A stretch of 39,630 nucleotides of DNA from Luteibacter sp. (GCF_009912395.1 NZ_WNDO01000037.1:1-39630); one strand, 5' to 3'; counted from the stretch's first letter, positions 9,040 through 17,621 are shown. The notes: generated by a model not told the origin, from the letters alone. Program-made: numbers and translations.

Positions 9040-11109
9040 TTACGCCGTCTTGCGCGCCGGCTCCTGCACGCTGGCCGGACGGTAGGCGTGGAACGCCACC
9101 GTGGCCGAGGCGCGGCCCTGGCTCAGCGAGCGCAACGCCGTGCTATAGCCGTCGAGCTGCGCCAGTGGCACGTCGGCCTCGATCTCCGTACGTTCCTGCC
9201 GATCGGTGAGGTTGACGATCTGGCCGCCACGACGTTGCAGGTCGCCCAGCACGTCGCCCACCGCCGAACCCGGCGCACTCACCGACACCCGCATCACCGG
9301 CTCGAGCAGCACGGTGCCGGTCGCCTCGAGAGCCGCCTTCACCGCCATCTGCGCGGCACGATGGAACGCCGTCTCGTTGGAGTCCACAGCATGCGCCTGG
9401 CCATCGAGCACGAGCACTTCCGCACCCACGACCGGGTAACCGCGAGGTCCTTCGAGCAGGGCCGATTGCGCACCCTTCTCCACCGCCGACTGGAACGCCT
9501 TCGGGATGACGCCGCCCGTCGTGCGGTCCTCGTAGCGATTCGCATCGCCATCGACCGGCGACACGGACAACACGACGCGCGCGTACTGACCGCTACCGCC
9601 GGTCTGCTTGGCCAGCTTGCCCTCGACGGCGCCCGATGCCCGGGCCGGCGTCTCCTGGTAGGCCACGCGCGGCGAACCGGTACGTACCTGCACACCCCAT
9701 TCGCGACGCAGGCGTTCCACCATCACTTCCAGGTGGAGTTCACCCATGCCCCAGACCAGGGTTTCGCCGGTGTCCGGATCGGTGCCCACGCGGAAGGACG
9801 GATCCTCCTGCGCGAGGCGCGCGAGACCGTTGCCGAGCTTGAGCAGGTCGGCCGAGCGTTCGGGCGAGAGACGCCAGGACAACACCGCCGGCTGCGCCTG
9901 GATGGTCTCCAGACGTACCTGATGATGCGTGTCCGACAAGGTCTCGCCCGTGGCGACGTCCTTCCAGCCCGCGATGGCAACGATGTCGCCCGCCTCCGCG
10001 AACTCCACCGCCTCGGTGTCGTCCGCACGCACGACCGCCAGGCGACCGATGCGCTGCACGCGATCCGTACCGCTGCGCCACACCGCATCGCCGACATGCA
10101 GGCGGCCGGCATAGACGCGAACGAAGGCCAGCGGACCATGCGATTGGTTCACCACCTTGAAGACGAGCGCGGCCAGCGGCGCACCGGCGTCCGGCGCGAT
10201 GGTGGTGTCGCCATCGTCGGTATGCGCAAGCACGGCAGGACGATCCGCCGGCGACGGCAGGTAGGCGACGAAGGCGTCGAGTAGCGGCTCAATGCCGACG
10301 TTGCGGAACGCAGAGCCGGGTAACACCGGCTGGCCGAGGCCCGCCAGCGTGCCGCGACGCAGGGCCGCCGTCAGCGCGGCCGCATCGATCGGATGCTCCG
10401 CCAGCCATAGTTCCGCCAACGTCTCGTCGATATCCGCCACCGCCGCGACGAGATCCGCTCGCGCAGTCGCATGTGTCGCCCGTTCGTCGTCGTTCCAGCC
10501 GCGCACGTCGGGATGGCCCGCGTCGTCGAAGCGCCACGTGCGCTCCGCCACGAGGTCCGCCAGACCCACGATGTGTTCGCCCTCCATTACCGGTGTCGCC
10601 ACCACCCACGGATTGGCGCCGAGCTTGTCGCGCATCTGCGCGACTGCCGCGTCGAAGTCCGCGCCAGGGCGATCCATCTTGTTGACGAACGCCATCAACG
10701 GCACGCCATGACGACGCGCCTGATGCCAGACGGTTTCCGATTGCGGCTGCACGCCGGCCACGCCGGAGAACACCACGACCGCACCGTCGAGCACGCGCAG
10801 CGAACGCTCGACTTCGATCGCGAAGTCGATATGCCCGGGCGTGTCGATCAGGGTCAGGCGATGTGGCTGGCCGCCGGTGGGCGTCCAGTTCGCGCGCACG
10901 GCCGCAGCGCCGATCGTGATCCCACGTTCGCGTTCGAGTTCCATGTGGTCGGTGGTGGTCGCGCCATCGTGCACCTCACCGGTGCGATGGATCGTGCCGG
11001 TCTTGTAGAGCAGGCGTTCGGTGAGCGTGGTCTTGCCAGCGTCGACATGGGCGATGATGCCGAGGTTGCGCCAACGGCCGACGGGAATGACAGTGTCGCG
11101 GGTGTTCAT
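9040..11109 (-). CDS. EF-G-like translational GTPase (second elongation factor G)
   Basis: 689 residues. GTPase motifs are clear: G1 AHVDAGKTT, the RGIT switch, G3 DTPGH and G4 NKMD, all in the first 140 residues, followed by the domain II beta-barrel, domain III ([13 protein letters not shown]) and domains IV/V. The sequence diverges from canonical FusA and sits alone, outside a str operon (no rpsL, rpsG or tuf), so it is best seen as a paralogous FusA2-type factor. Such proteins act at the ribosome in translocation or recycling, or in fusidic-acid or stress responses; which one cannot be told. The start at 11109 is supported by AGGAA five bases upstream; the frame is open to 11166 but that part is not EF-G-like. 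Confidence 0.85.
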   Translation of the reverse strand: MNTRDTVIPVGRWRNLGIIAHVDAGKTTLTERLLYKTGTIHRTGEVHDGATTTDHMELERERGITIGAAAVRANWTPTGGQPHRLTLIDTPGHIDFAIEVERSLRVLDGAVVVFSGVAGVQPQSETVWHQARRHGVPLMAFVNKMDRPGADFDAAVAQMRDKLGANPWVVATPVMEGEHIVGLADLVAERTWRFDDAGHPDVRGWNDDERATHATARADLVAAVADIDETLAELWLAEHPIDAAALTAALRRGTLAGLGQPVLPGSAFRNVGIEPLLDAFVAYLPSPADRPAVLAHTDDGDTTIAPDAGAPLAALVFKVVNQSHGPLAFVRVYAGRLHVGDAVWRSGTDRVQRIGRLAVVRADDTEAVEFAEAGDIVAIAGWKDVATGETLSDTHHQVRLETIQAQPAVLSWRLSPERSADLLKLGNGLARLAQEDPSFRVGTDPDTGETLVWGMGELHLEVMVERLRREWGVQVRTGSPRVAYQETPARASGAVEGKLAKQTGGSGQYARVVLSVSPVDGDANRYEDRTTGGVIPKAFQSAVEKGAQSALLEGPRGYPVVGAEVLVLDGQAHAVDSNETAFHRAAQMAVKAALEATGTVLLEPVMRVSVSAPGSAVGDVLGDLQRRGGQIVNLTDRQERTEIEADVPLAQLDGYSTALRSLSQGRASATVAFHAYRPASVQEPARKTA

Positions 11110-11264
11110 AACGGTTCCTGATGGGGTCAATCGCCAGGGGCTCGAAACAAAGGTCGAGCGAGGCATTCCCCGAGACTTTCCCGTCGCCCCTGGCGTGAGC
11201 GGAACGGGTCAGGATCGGGGGTCGCGGCAGTTCTTCATGGCACGTCGCTCCAGGATTCGAAGAC

Positions 11265-11290
11265 AAAAAAAAGCACCCTTGCGGGTGCTT
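11265..11290 (-). terminator. Rho-independent terminator (minus strand)
   Basis: AAGCACCC and GGGTGCTT form an 8-bp stem around TTGC. Read on the minus strand it is followed by a run of eight T (plus-strand A tract 11265-11272), the classical layout. The nearest minus-strand gene upstream is glucose dehydrogenase, whose stop lies 660 bases away beyond the repeat array, so the terminator may serve a small transcript of its own. Confidence 0.8.
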
Positions 11291-11521
11291 TCGAAGATTC
11301 GGTGGACCGGGGCCGTCTTACGACGAGGCTCCGCCATTCACGGCGCGCGCGCACCCGCGACGCGCCCGTGGGGCGATCGTTATCAGGTGGATCAATGCGT
11401 GCTTGCACGGTGACATGGTGCGGCTCCGGTTTCAGTGTGCGGATGCTACGCCTGCTTTGAGTGGGCGGCAACCGGCTTGTTCGCTAGGTAAGGGCGACAG
11501 CGGGGGTTTCAAGGTCCCACA

Positions 11522-11903
11522 CGTCGTTCCTGCGCAAAAGCCGATTCGGCGCCCTCACCCTACTGGAAAACCGATGCGCTGGGTTCCTGTTTTCACAGGA
11601 ACGACGAGGCTGGCGATCCGTCGTTCCAGCGAACGCTGGAACCCAGCGCGAGGCAATCGGTTATCGCCTCGCGACCTCCTACGCAAAAGCCGATGCGACG
11701 CCCTCGCCCTACTGGCAAACCGATGCGCTGGGTTCCTGTTTTCACAGGAACGACGAGGCTGCGAGACCGTCGTTCCAGCGAACGCTGGAACCCAGCGCGA
11801 GGCAATCGGTTATCGCGTCGAGCCCCCTACGCAAAAGCCGATGCGACGCCCTCGCCATGCGGGCAAACCGAGGCGCTGGGTTCCTGTTTTCACAGGAACG
11901 ACG
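11522..11903. repeat. Tandem array of inverted-pair palindromes, period 148-149 bp
   Basis: Two and a half tandem copies begin GCAAAAGCCGAT at 11534, 11683 and 11831 (periods 149 and 148). Each copy contains a 29-bp palindromic unit in two orientations. Minus-oriented units are at 11578-11606, 11727-11755 and 11875-11903 (inner hairpin TTCCTGTTTTCACAGGAA). Plus-oriented units are at 11619-11647 and 11768-11796 (inner hairpin TTCCAGCGAACGCTGGAA). A truncated plus unit, CGTCGTTCCTGCG, starts at 11522. All share the flanks CGTCGTTCC and GGAACCCAGC. The pattern resembles REP/BIME-type elements multiplied by tandem duplication. It is a different family from the TGTAGGAGCGCG repeats. Confidence 0.9.
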
Positions 11904-11951
11904 TGAGGGTGATCCGGCCCATGCATTGCGGCGAAGGGCCGGATCGGGGTG

Positions 11952-14342
11952 TCACGGCAAGGTGTAAGCCACCACGTAATCGCCCGACTTGGTTCCCAGG
12001 CCGCTATGCCCGCCGGCGGCGATCACGACGTATTGCTTGCCGTTCACCGAGTAGGACATCGGGTTGGCTTGGCCACCGGCCGGCAGGCGGGCCTTCCATA
12101 GTTCGCGACCGGTACGCTCATCGATGGCGCGCAGGTAGTTGTCCGCCGTTGCGCCGATGAATACCAGGCCGCCGCGTGTGGTCATGTTGCCGCCGATGTT
12201 GAAGATGCCCGTCGGCAGTGGTGCATTGACGTGAGTGCCGAACGGACCGGTATCGCGCGTGGTGCCGAGCGGATGCTCCCAGACCAGCTTGTGCGTCACC
12301 AGATCGATCGCGGCGAGCGTGCCCCACGGCGGCGGATTGCACGGTACGCCCAGCGGGTTGAGCCACGGATGCACCTTGCCAACGTACGGTGTGCCGTACT
12401 GCGGCGCGAGGCCGCCGCCCACCTTCGGCTCATTGCCGCTGCCGTCCCACGGCTTCACCAGGCCCTTCGCTTCGGCCGGACCGCGCGGTGCGAGGCTGAT
12501 GATGAAGGGAATGTAGTTCGCATTCGCGATGATCAACTTGTTGTACGGATCGATGGACGCACCATGCCAGTCGATCACGCCGTCGAAGGCGGGATACACG
12601 ATCGTGTCCTTCAGCTGCGGTGGCGTGAACTGGCCCTTGTAGACCGCTTTGCGGAACTGGATACGGCACATGAGCTGGTCGAACAGCGTCGCGCCCCACA
12701 GGTGTTCCTCCTTGAGGTCGACCGGCGTAAGCGATGGCATGCCCGTGGAATACGGCTGCGTCGGCGAGGTCCAATCGCCCGGCACCGCGCCCTGCGGCAC
12801 CGGCTTCTCCTCCACATCGGTCACCGGCTTGCCCGTGCGTCGATCCAGCACGAAGAACTCGCCGCGCTTCGTCGTCTGCACCAGCGCGGGAATACTTTCC
12901 CCGCCGTTCGCTCCCGGCAGGTCCACCAGCGACGGGCCGACCGGCACGTCCATGTCCCACAGGTCGTGATGCGTGTTCTGGAACACCCACTTCGGCTCGC
13001 CCGTGCGGATATCCAGCGCCACCGTGGAACTGGAGTACTTCTCGTCGAACGGACGGCGATGACCACCGAAGTAATCGGGTGTGGCGTTGCCCATCGGCAG
13101 ATAGACCATGCCCAGGTCGGGATCGGCGGTGTACACGCCCCATGCGTTCGGCGTGCCACGCGTCAACTGGTCGTTGGGACCCGGCTGCCAGTTCTGCGGA
13201 TCGTGACCCACATCCCATGCCCAGATGAGCTTGCCGTTCATCGGATCGAAGGCGCGGATCGCACCGGAGGGCTCGTTCTCAGCCTGGTTGTCGAACACCC
13301 AGCCACCGAGGATCACGCGATCCTGCAACACCAGCGGAGGCGACGTGACGAAATGGAACCCGGCCGGCACATGGCCCAGGTACTGGGTGAGCGACACGAA
13401 GCCGTGCTCGCCGAAGTCTTCGCACGGCTTGCCGGTATCGGCATTCAGCGCCAGCAGGCGGGCGTCGAGCACCGGCGCGATGATGCGGCGCGGGCAGTCG
13501 GTGGTCGTGCCGGCCGGGGCTTCGTAGTAAGCCACGCCGCGGCAGGCCAGATAGACGTCGGCGTCCGTGTTCGCCTTGGGATCGAAGCTCCACTTCTTCT
13601 GCCCGGTGGCCGCATCGAAGGCCACGACCCAGCTATGGCCCGTGCAGACATAGAGCGTGTTGTTGACCTTGATCGGGGTGTTTTCGAAATTGAATTCGTG
13701 GCCCGCATCCGTGCCGCCAACATCCTCGCCCGGACGCATCGTGTCGCCCGTGCGGGCGGTCCACGCGACCTTGAGGTTCTTCACGTTACCGGCGTTGATC
13801 TGATCCAGTGGCGAGAAGCGATCGCCCTTCGGCGTGCGGCCATAGAACTGCCAGTCGCCATCCGGCACGGAGGCATCGCCCCCATCGGGCAGGTTGCGCA
13901 CGACAGTCTCGCCCTGCGTGCCGACCGGCGTCATAAAGCCCGCCACACCAGCGCCGATCCCCACCAATACAGCCACCACCACGGCGATCGCACCGGTACG
14001 CGGCGGCACGAGTCCGCCACGCACCCACGGCATCAGCAGGTAGATGCCCAGCACGACGGGAACCAGCAAGCGCGGTTCCAGCGACCAGCCGTCGAGGCCC
14101 ACCTCGTGCACGGCCCATATCGCCGTGGCGAGCAAGGTGACGGCGTAGAGCCACAGCGCACTCGCCGAGCCTCGGGCCAGCAGCACGCCGGTGATGCCCA
14201 CCGCCAGGCCAGCAACGAGGTAGTAGAAGGAACCGCCCAGGGCGACCAGCCACGCGCCACCGGCGGCGAGGAGGAAACCCAGCAGGGCGATCACCACGCC
14301 GCTGATGCGCGGCGGGCGACGTAGGGGAGGATGGGATGGCAT
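11952..14342 (-). CDS. gcd: Membrane-bound PQQ-dependent glucose dehydrogenase
   Basis: 796 residues, the same length as E. coli Gcd. The first 140 residues form about five hydrophobic helices (GVVIALLGFLLAAGGAWLVA, YYLVAGLAVGITGVLLA and others), the membrane anchor and ubiquinone-reacting part. The rest is the periplasmic PQQ beta-propeller, with WQFYGRTPKGDRFSPLDQIN, the blade motifs AFDAATGQKKWSFD and ALDIRTGEPKWVFQNTHHD, and the C-terminal GGHSGLGTKSGDYVVAYTLP. It oxidises glucose and other aldoses, including xylose in many homologues, to the lactone and feeds electrons to the quinone pool. No pqq genes are in the window. The start at 14342 has GGAGA upstream; a frame to 14402 adds no homologous residues. 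The divergent marR gene is 167 bases away with an operator between them. Confidence 0.95.
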   Translation of the reverse strand: MPSHPPLRRPPRISGVVIALLGFLLAAGGAWLVALGGSFYYLVAGLAVGITGVLLARGSASALWLYAVTLLATAIWAVHEVGLDGWSLEPRLLVPVVLGIYLLMPWVRGGLVPPRTGAIAVVVAVLVGIGAGVAGFMTPVGTQGETVVRNLPDGGDASVPDGDWQFYGRTPKGDRFSPLDQINAGNVKNLKVAWTARTGDTMRPGEDVGGTDAGHEFNFENTPIKVNNTLYVCTGHSWVVAFDAATGQKKWSFDPKANTDADVYLACRGVAYYEAPAGTTTDCPRRIIAPVLDARLLALNADTGKPCEDFGEHGFVSLTQYLGHVPAGFHFVTSPPLVLQDRVILGGWVFDNQAENEPSGAIRAFDPMNGKLIWAWDVGHDPQNWQPGPNDQLTRGTPNAWGVYTADPDLGMVYLPMGNATPDYFGGHRRPFDEKYSSSTVALDIRTGEPKWVFQNTHHDLWDMDVPVGPSLVDLPGANGGESIPALVQTTKRGEFFVLDRRTGKPVTDVEEKPVPQGAVPGDWTSPTQPYSTGMPSLTPVDLKEEHLWGATLFDQLMCRIQFRKAVYKGQFTPPQLKDTIVYPAFDGVIDWHGASIDPYNKLIIANANYIPFIISLAPRGPAEAKGLVKPWDGSGNEPKVGGGLAPQYGTPYVGKVHPWLNPLGVPCNPPPWGTLAAIDLVTHKLVWEHPLGTTRDTGPFGTHVNAPLPTGIFNIGGNMTTRGGLVFIGATADNYLRAIDERTGRELWKARLPAGGQANPMSYSVNGKQYVVIAAGGHSGLGTKSGDYVVAYTLP

Positions 14343-14473
14343 ATCGCGTCTCCAGGAGGGATAGCGCGGCTCGCACGTGTCGCGTCGGGTCGCTACGAGC
14401 ACCTAAAGATAGATATGGCAGGTATAAGCGCCGTGTACGCGTTTTCGGTGAGAACTTGCGATCGGCCAAGGGA

Positions 14474-14502
14474 TTGACATCTGTGCATATGCACACCATT
14501 CT
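14474..14502 (+). promoter_or_regulatory. marR promoter with operator in the spacer
   Basis: TTGACA (14474-14479) is a perfect -35; CATTCT (14497-14502) is a weak -10 at 17-base spacing. The perfect palindrome TGTGCATATGCACA (14482-14495) fills the spacer, an ideal place for autorepression. The predicted start of transcription falls at about the ATG (14509), and no Shine-Dalgarno is visible, so the mRNA may be leaderless. Confidence 0.7.
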
Positions 14503-14508
14503 TTCGCC

Positions 14509-14934
14509 ATGACGACCCGTCTCGACCTCTGCAATTGCTTCGCCGTCCGCCAGGCAGCTCGTGCCCTCACCCGGGACTACGAGCGGCATCTGGCGCCGAC
14601 GGGTCTTACGAGCAACCAGTTTTCGATCCTGGTGCTGGTGCAGGAACAGCCGGGCATCGGCATGCGCGAGCTCGCCGAGCGCATGGTGATGGACAGAACA
14701 AGCCTGGTCCGCGCGTTGAAGCCGCTGGAGCGGGACGGTCTGCTCACCGTGGGTGCCTCGCCGACGGATAGCCGCCAGAACGCGTACCGCCTCACCCCGG
14801 CCGGAACAAAGCGCCAGAGCGCGGCGTCCGCCCTCTGGCAGGTGGCGCAGGACGAATTCGTCGCCCGCTTCGGTGGCGAGGCGGAGGCGGAAGCCGCACG
14901 GCAGACGCTTTTGTGCATGAGCCAGGTCGAGTAA
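14509..14934 (+). CDS. MarR-family transcriptional regulator
   Basis: 141 residues with the MarR winged-helix layout: LTSNQFSILVLVQEQPGIGMRELAERMVMDRTSLVRALKPLERDGLL covers helices 2-4 and the recognition helix, and TDSRQNAYRLTPAGTK is the wing. MarR proteins are dimeric repressors that leave DNA on binding small, often phenolic, ligands. A perfect palindrome sits in this gene's own promoter spacer and two further copies sit before the next gene (SDR, 15014), so it very probably represses both. The divergent glucose dehydrogenase gene may also be affected. The start has no clear ribosome binding site and lies at the predicted transcription start. Confidence 0.9.
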   Translation: MTTRLDLCNCFAVRQAARALTRDYERHLAPTGLTSNQFSILVLVQEQPGIGMRELAERMVMDRTSLVRALKPLERDGLLTVGASPTDSRQNAYRLTPAGTKRQSAASALWQVAQDEFVARFGGEAEAEAARQTLLCMSQVE

Positions 14935-14955
14935 GCCCCTTTTTTTAACCGCACG

Positions 14956-14996
14956 TGTGCATATGCACATTGCGCCCATAAATGTGTATATGCACA
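14956..14996 (+). promoter_or_regulatory. Tandem MarR operators upstream of the SDR gene
   Basis: TGTGCATATGCACA at 14956-14969 is identical to the operator in the marR promoter; TGTGTATATGCACA at 14983-14996 differs at one base. Their centres are 27 bases apart, so a pair of dimers could bind nearly in phase. The second ends 17 bases before the SDR start codon and would block initiation or elongation. Confidence 0.8.
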
Positions 14997-15013
14997 CCCA
15001 TGGAGTCATCGAC

Positions 15014-15811
15014 ATGAGCAACCAAACGCAAGGCACCGCCCTCATTACCGGCGCGTCCACCGGTATCGGTGCCATCTATGCCGACCGCCTCGCACGGCGC
15101 GGCTACGACCTCATCCTCGTCGCACGCAGCAAGGACAAGCTGGACGCGCTCGCCAGCCGCGTCGCGGCGGACACCGGCCGCAAGGTCGAGGTGGTCGTCG
15201 CCGACCTGGTCCAAACGGACGATCTCGCGCGGGTCGAACAGGTGATCGCGACGACGAACGATCTCGCGGTTCTCGTGAATAACGCGGGCGTCGGTGCGGG
15301 CCGTACCTTCATGGAGGCCGACCTGGGCGACATGACTCGCATGATTGCGCTCAACGTCACGGCAGCGACGCGCCTCGCTCACAAGGCGGCGGAGCGGATG
15401 GTCCCGCGCGGTAACGGCACGGTGATCAACATCGCCTCCATCGTAGCGATCGCTCCCGAACTGCTCAACGCCGTCTATGGCGGCAGCAAGGCCTACATGC
15501 TCACGCTCAGCCAGGCGATGCACCACGAGCTCGCCGACAAGGGCATCCGCGTGCAGGCCGTGTTGCCGGGTGCGACGGCGACTGAGTTCTGGCCGGCGTC
15601 CGGCATGGCCGTGGAGCAGCTCGACGCGAGCTGGGTGATGAGCGCTGCGGATATGGTCGATGCGTCCCTGGCGGGTCTCGATGCGGGCGAGCTGGTGACG
15701 TTGCCTGCCGTCGAGGACCAGGGGCTGGTGGATGCGCTGGAAAGCGCGCGTCGTGCGTTGTTCGGCGAACTGTCGAAGTCGCGCCCGGCGTCGCGCTATC
15801 ACGTCGCCTGA
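15014..15811 (+). CDS. Short-chain dehydrogenase/reductase (SDR)
   Basis: 265 residues of the classical SDR fold: cofactor loop TGASTGIG (about residues 12-19), NNAGVG near residue 90, catalytic Ser in NIASIVA and the YGGSK Tyr/Lys pair near 155-159, then the PGATATEFW loop. Arg at the end of the second strand (ARSKDK) suggests NADPH. The substrate is unknown; such MarR-SDR pairs often reduce small reactive carbonyls or quinones. The start at 15014 has GGAG eight bases upstream. The frame is open back to 14957 but that part overlaps both operators and is unlikely to be translated. The gene ends four bases before a REP element. Confidence 0.88.
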   Translation: MSNQTQGTALITGASTGIGAIYADRLARRGYDLILVARSKDKLDALASRVAADTGRKVEVVVADLVQTDDLARVEQVIATTNDLAVLVNNAGVGAGRTFMEADLGDMTRMIALNVTAATRLAHKAAERMVPRGNGTVINIASIVAIAPELLNAVYGGSKAYMLTLSQAMHHELADKGIRVQAVLPGATATEFWPASGMAVEQLDASWVMSAADMVDASLAGLDAGELVTLPAVEDQGLVDALESARRALFGELSKSRPASRYHVA

Positions 15812-15814
15812 CCT

Positions 15815-15883
15815 TGTAGGAGCGCGCTTGCGCGCGATGGGGCTCTATCGCGAGCACCCATCGCGCGCAAGCGCGCTGCTACA
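15815..15883. repeat. REP pair (copy 2), supplies the glycosyltransferase stop codon
   Basis: Two inverted REP units (TGTAGGAGCGCGCTTGCGCG and its complement, one mismatch in the right unit, GCTGCTACA) around a 19-base spacer. It lies between the convergent SDR and glycosyltransferase genes. The TAG stop of the latter (15881-15879) is the TAG inside the REP unit read from the minus strand. Confidence 0.88.
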
Positions 15884-17150
15884 AAAACGCGGTTTCGATG
15901 GTGTCGGCCGCAACGGTGGCGCCGTGCTCCGCGCGCAGCGATGCCGACAGCTGAAGCGCGCGGACGCGTACATCAGGATCATCCAGCAAACCACGCAACA
16001 AGCGTGCAGCCCGATCCGCACGGTACCTGTTCGCCGGCAGCACGGCTCCCACACCCAGCCGCATCACGCGCGCCGCGTTGTCCGGCTGGTCGAAGCCATG
16101 CGGTACGACCAGCGCAGGGCATCCTGAGCGCAGCGCTTCGTGTGTGGTACCGACACCGCCGTGATGTACCACCGCTGCGGCGCGTTCGAACAACGCGCCA
16201 TGCGGTGCGTAGTCGACGGCGATCATGCCTTCGGGCAACAAGGACAAACGCGCCTTCAGTTCCGGTGACCCGGTGAGCAGCACGGCGCGACAACCGATCG
16301 CACGCGCGGCGCCGATGCTCTCGCGCAGGAAGGATTCACCCGCATGCACCGCGGCCGATCCCAACGTGAAAACCACGGGCGCCGGGCCAGTATCGAGAAA
16401 TGCGGCCAAACCAGCGTCGAGCGTTCCCTTCCCGGGGGAGTAGCGACACCATCCGGTCTGGATCGTATGCGCTGGGCGGTCCATCGGCAGCGCGCCCAGT
16501 ACAGGCGAGTACATCGCCAGCACGCCGTCCCGCGCGTGCTGCCCACGATGGAACGGATCGCCCCAGGGCGATACGGGTCGCAATCCCAACGAGCGACGAA
16601 AATCACGAACAGGCGCCGTCCATGACGACGTGAGCGCTTCGGCGGCATGGCGCAGCCAGACACCTCGACGCGGCGAACCACGCATATACCGATCCAGCCA
16701 GCCGATGCCCGTCGCCGGCGGATCGTCGGATGCGATGAACACCGATGGCGACAGCACGGCGGACAACCATGCGGCGCCGCTCGTCTCGCCGAGGATCTGT
16801 CCCGCGAACGCGAGCGTGGTGGTGACGATGGCATCCGCATCGGCGCACACGGGCGCCAGTAGCGCGTAGCTGGCAGCGACATCCTTCGCCGCCAGTTCCT
16901 GCACGACGAAGGGCGGCCCCCGCAGCGGATGGAAGGCTCGCGCGGCGAACGCCGCCTTGTCCTCGGGCTCCGCGATGCCACTGGCGATGACGAAGCCCAG
17001 TCCCGCGTCTTCGACGGCGTCACGATGCATGGCGTGCGCACCCACGGTCACACGATGTCCCCGCGCCACCAGTTCGCGCCCGACCGCAAGGAAGGGAAAC
17101 AGGTCGCCCTGTGATCCCACCGTCGCGATCACGACATGTCGTTGCGCCAT
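15879..17150 (-). CDS. UGT-like glycosyltransferase (GT1/MGT family)
   Basis: 423 residues. The N-terminal half starts with the acceptor-domain motif VVIATVGSQGDLFPFLAVGREL. The C-terminal half has the donor-sugar signature VVHHGGVGTTHEALRSGCPALVVPHGFDQPDNA, where HGGxGT and the D/Q pair contact the nucleotide sugar. No signal peptide or membrane helix is seen, so it is cytosolic. Relatives transfer rhamnose, glucose or other sugars to lipids, macrolides or sterols; no partner genes (for example rhlA) are nearby, so acceptor and donor are unknown. The start at 17150 has GGGAGG seven bases upstream. The stop codon is provided by the REP element. Confidence 0.88.
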   Translation of the reverse strand: MAQRHVVIATVGSQGDLFPFLAVGRELVARGHRVTVGAHAMHRDAVEDAGLGFVIASGIAEPEDKAAFAARAFHPLRGPPFVVQELAAKDVAASYALLAPVCADADAIVTTTLAFAGQILGETSGAAWLSAVLSPSVFIASDDPPATGIGWLDRYMRGSPRRGVWLRHAAEALTSSWTAPVRDFRRSLGLRPVSPWGDPFHRGQHARDGVLAMYSPVLGALPMDRPAHTIQTGWCRYSPGKGTLDAGLAAFLDTGPAPVVFTLGSAAVHAGESFLRESIGAARAIGCRAVLLTGSPELKARLSLLPEGMIAVDYAPHGALFERAAAVVHHGGVGTTHEALRSGCPALVVPHGFDQPDNAARVMRLGVGAVLPANRYRADRAARLLRGLLDDPDVRVRALQLSASLRAEHGATVAADTIETAFL

Positions 17151-17185
17151 CGTCCGCCTCCCGTCATGAGCCCATGGTGCCGCAT

Positions 17186-17214
17186 TTGACTTTGGACATC
17201 CGGACGACTAATTT
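17186..17214 (+). promoter_or_regulatory. metE promoter
   Basis: TTGACT (17186-17191), 17-base spacer, TAATTT (17209-17214). The predicted start at about 17221 lies just before the operator and riboswitch. A second possible -10 (TAAATC, 17258) overlaps the operator's right end. Confidence 0.5.
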
Positions 17215-17233
17215 CCGGATCGCCAGCGGCATT

Positions 17234-17259
17234 TATCTCTTTATTCGGATATAGAGATA
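17234..17259 (+). promoter_or_regulatory. Methionine-cycle operator, metE copy
   Basis: A 26-bp palindrome TATCTC-N14-GAGATA with 11 of 13 positions symmetric; including flanks, 10-bp arms ATTTATCTCT and AGAGATAAAT are perfect. The same 26-bp frame occurs before metK (20010) and ahcY (36025), each preceded by TT. The binding protein is not in the window; an ArsR-type SahR-like regulator is one candidate. Confidence 0.75.
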
Positions 17260-17263
17260 AATC

Positions 17264-17415
17264 TAAGAGGGAAGCCGGTGGAAATCCGGCGCTGCCCCGC
17301 AGCGGTATGTGGAGACGAACCCGTCACAGGCACTGGGGCCCAAGGCCTCGGGAAGCGACGAGGGAGGCGGTGCCCCGGCACCACATCCACGAGCCCGAAG
17401 ACCTGCCGCCGGTGG
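17264..17415 (+). ncRNA. Cobalamin (B12) riboswitch
   Basis: The aptamer is recognisable from its conserved blocks in order: GAGGGAAGCCGGTGGAAATCC (17268-17288, the GGTGnAAnTCC core), GCTGCCCCGCAGCGGTA (17291-17307), CAGGCACTGG (17327-17336), GGGAAGCGACGAGGG (17350-17364) and the B12 box GCCCGAAGACCTGCC (17393-17407). It precedes metE, the B12-independent methionine synthase, a known target: adenosylcobalamin binding shuts the gene off when a B12-dependent MetH can work. Ends are approximate. Confidence 0.92.
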
Positions 17416-17590
17416 AAGGGACACGTCTGGTCATGGGCGCGGCCCTTCGTCCGACCTGAATCCGCCTCCCCATGGTGGCGGGGCCGGTTCGCCCGCGGGG
17501 GCGAAGGTCGACGGCACGCCACGCATGACGCCCGATGCCGACGCCATCCGTGGCGTGGTGACGTGCGCCGCGCCGCGGGCCGCCCTTCCC

Positions 17591-17612
17591 TCCTCTTTCA
17601 CGTCGAAGAGGA
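17591..17612 (+). promoter_or_regulatory. Shine-Dalgarno-sequestering hairpin of metE
   Basis: TCCTCTT (17591-17597) pairs perfectly with AAGAGGA (17606-17612), and the latter is the metE ribosome binding site, nine bases before the ATG. This is what a translational off-state for the upstream riboswitch would need. How the aptamer controls this helix is inferred, not shown. Confidence 0.6.
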
Positions 17613-17621
17613 TTGCAGTCC

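Larger units (their letters stand above)
11110..11951. other. Gene-poor interval with terminator and palindrome array
   Basis: 842 bases without a supported gene. From low to high coordinate it holds the leader of the EF-G-like gene, an intrinsic terminator pointing left (11265-11290), about 230 bases of unknown content where a small RNA could lie (11290-11460), and a tandem array of paired palindromes (11522-11903) ending about 50 bases past the end of the glucose dehydrogenase gene. Short open frames across the array only reflect its repeats. Confidence 0.6.
17151..17621 (+). other. Long regulated 5' leader of metE
   Basis: 471 bases without a protein gene. In order it holds a promoter (17186-17214), a 26-bp operator (17234-17259), a cobalamin riboswitch (about 17264-17415), a roughly 170-base platform region and a Shine-Dalgarno-hiding hairpin (17591-17612). 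Open frames that run through it are chance products of high GC. Confidence 0.8.

Noticed and set aside
11290-11460. tRNA gene ahead of the lone terminator
   Set aside because: No GGTTCRANYCC T-loop or matching acceptor stem could be found on the minus strand.
11522-11903. CRISPR array
   Set aside because: Repeats alternate in orientation, spacing is uneven within a 148-bp period and the spacers are themselves repeated; no cas genes are present.
12231-14324. 697-codon open frame antisense to glucose dehydrogenase
   Set aside because: Arg/His-rich shadow frame with no motif; the minus strand encodes an unmistakable 796-residue Gcd.
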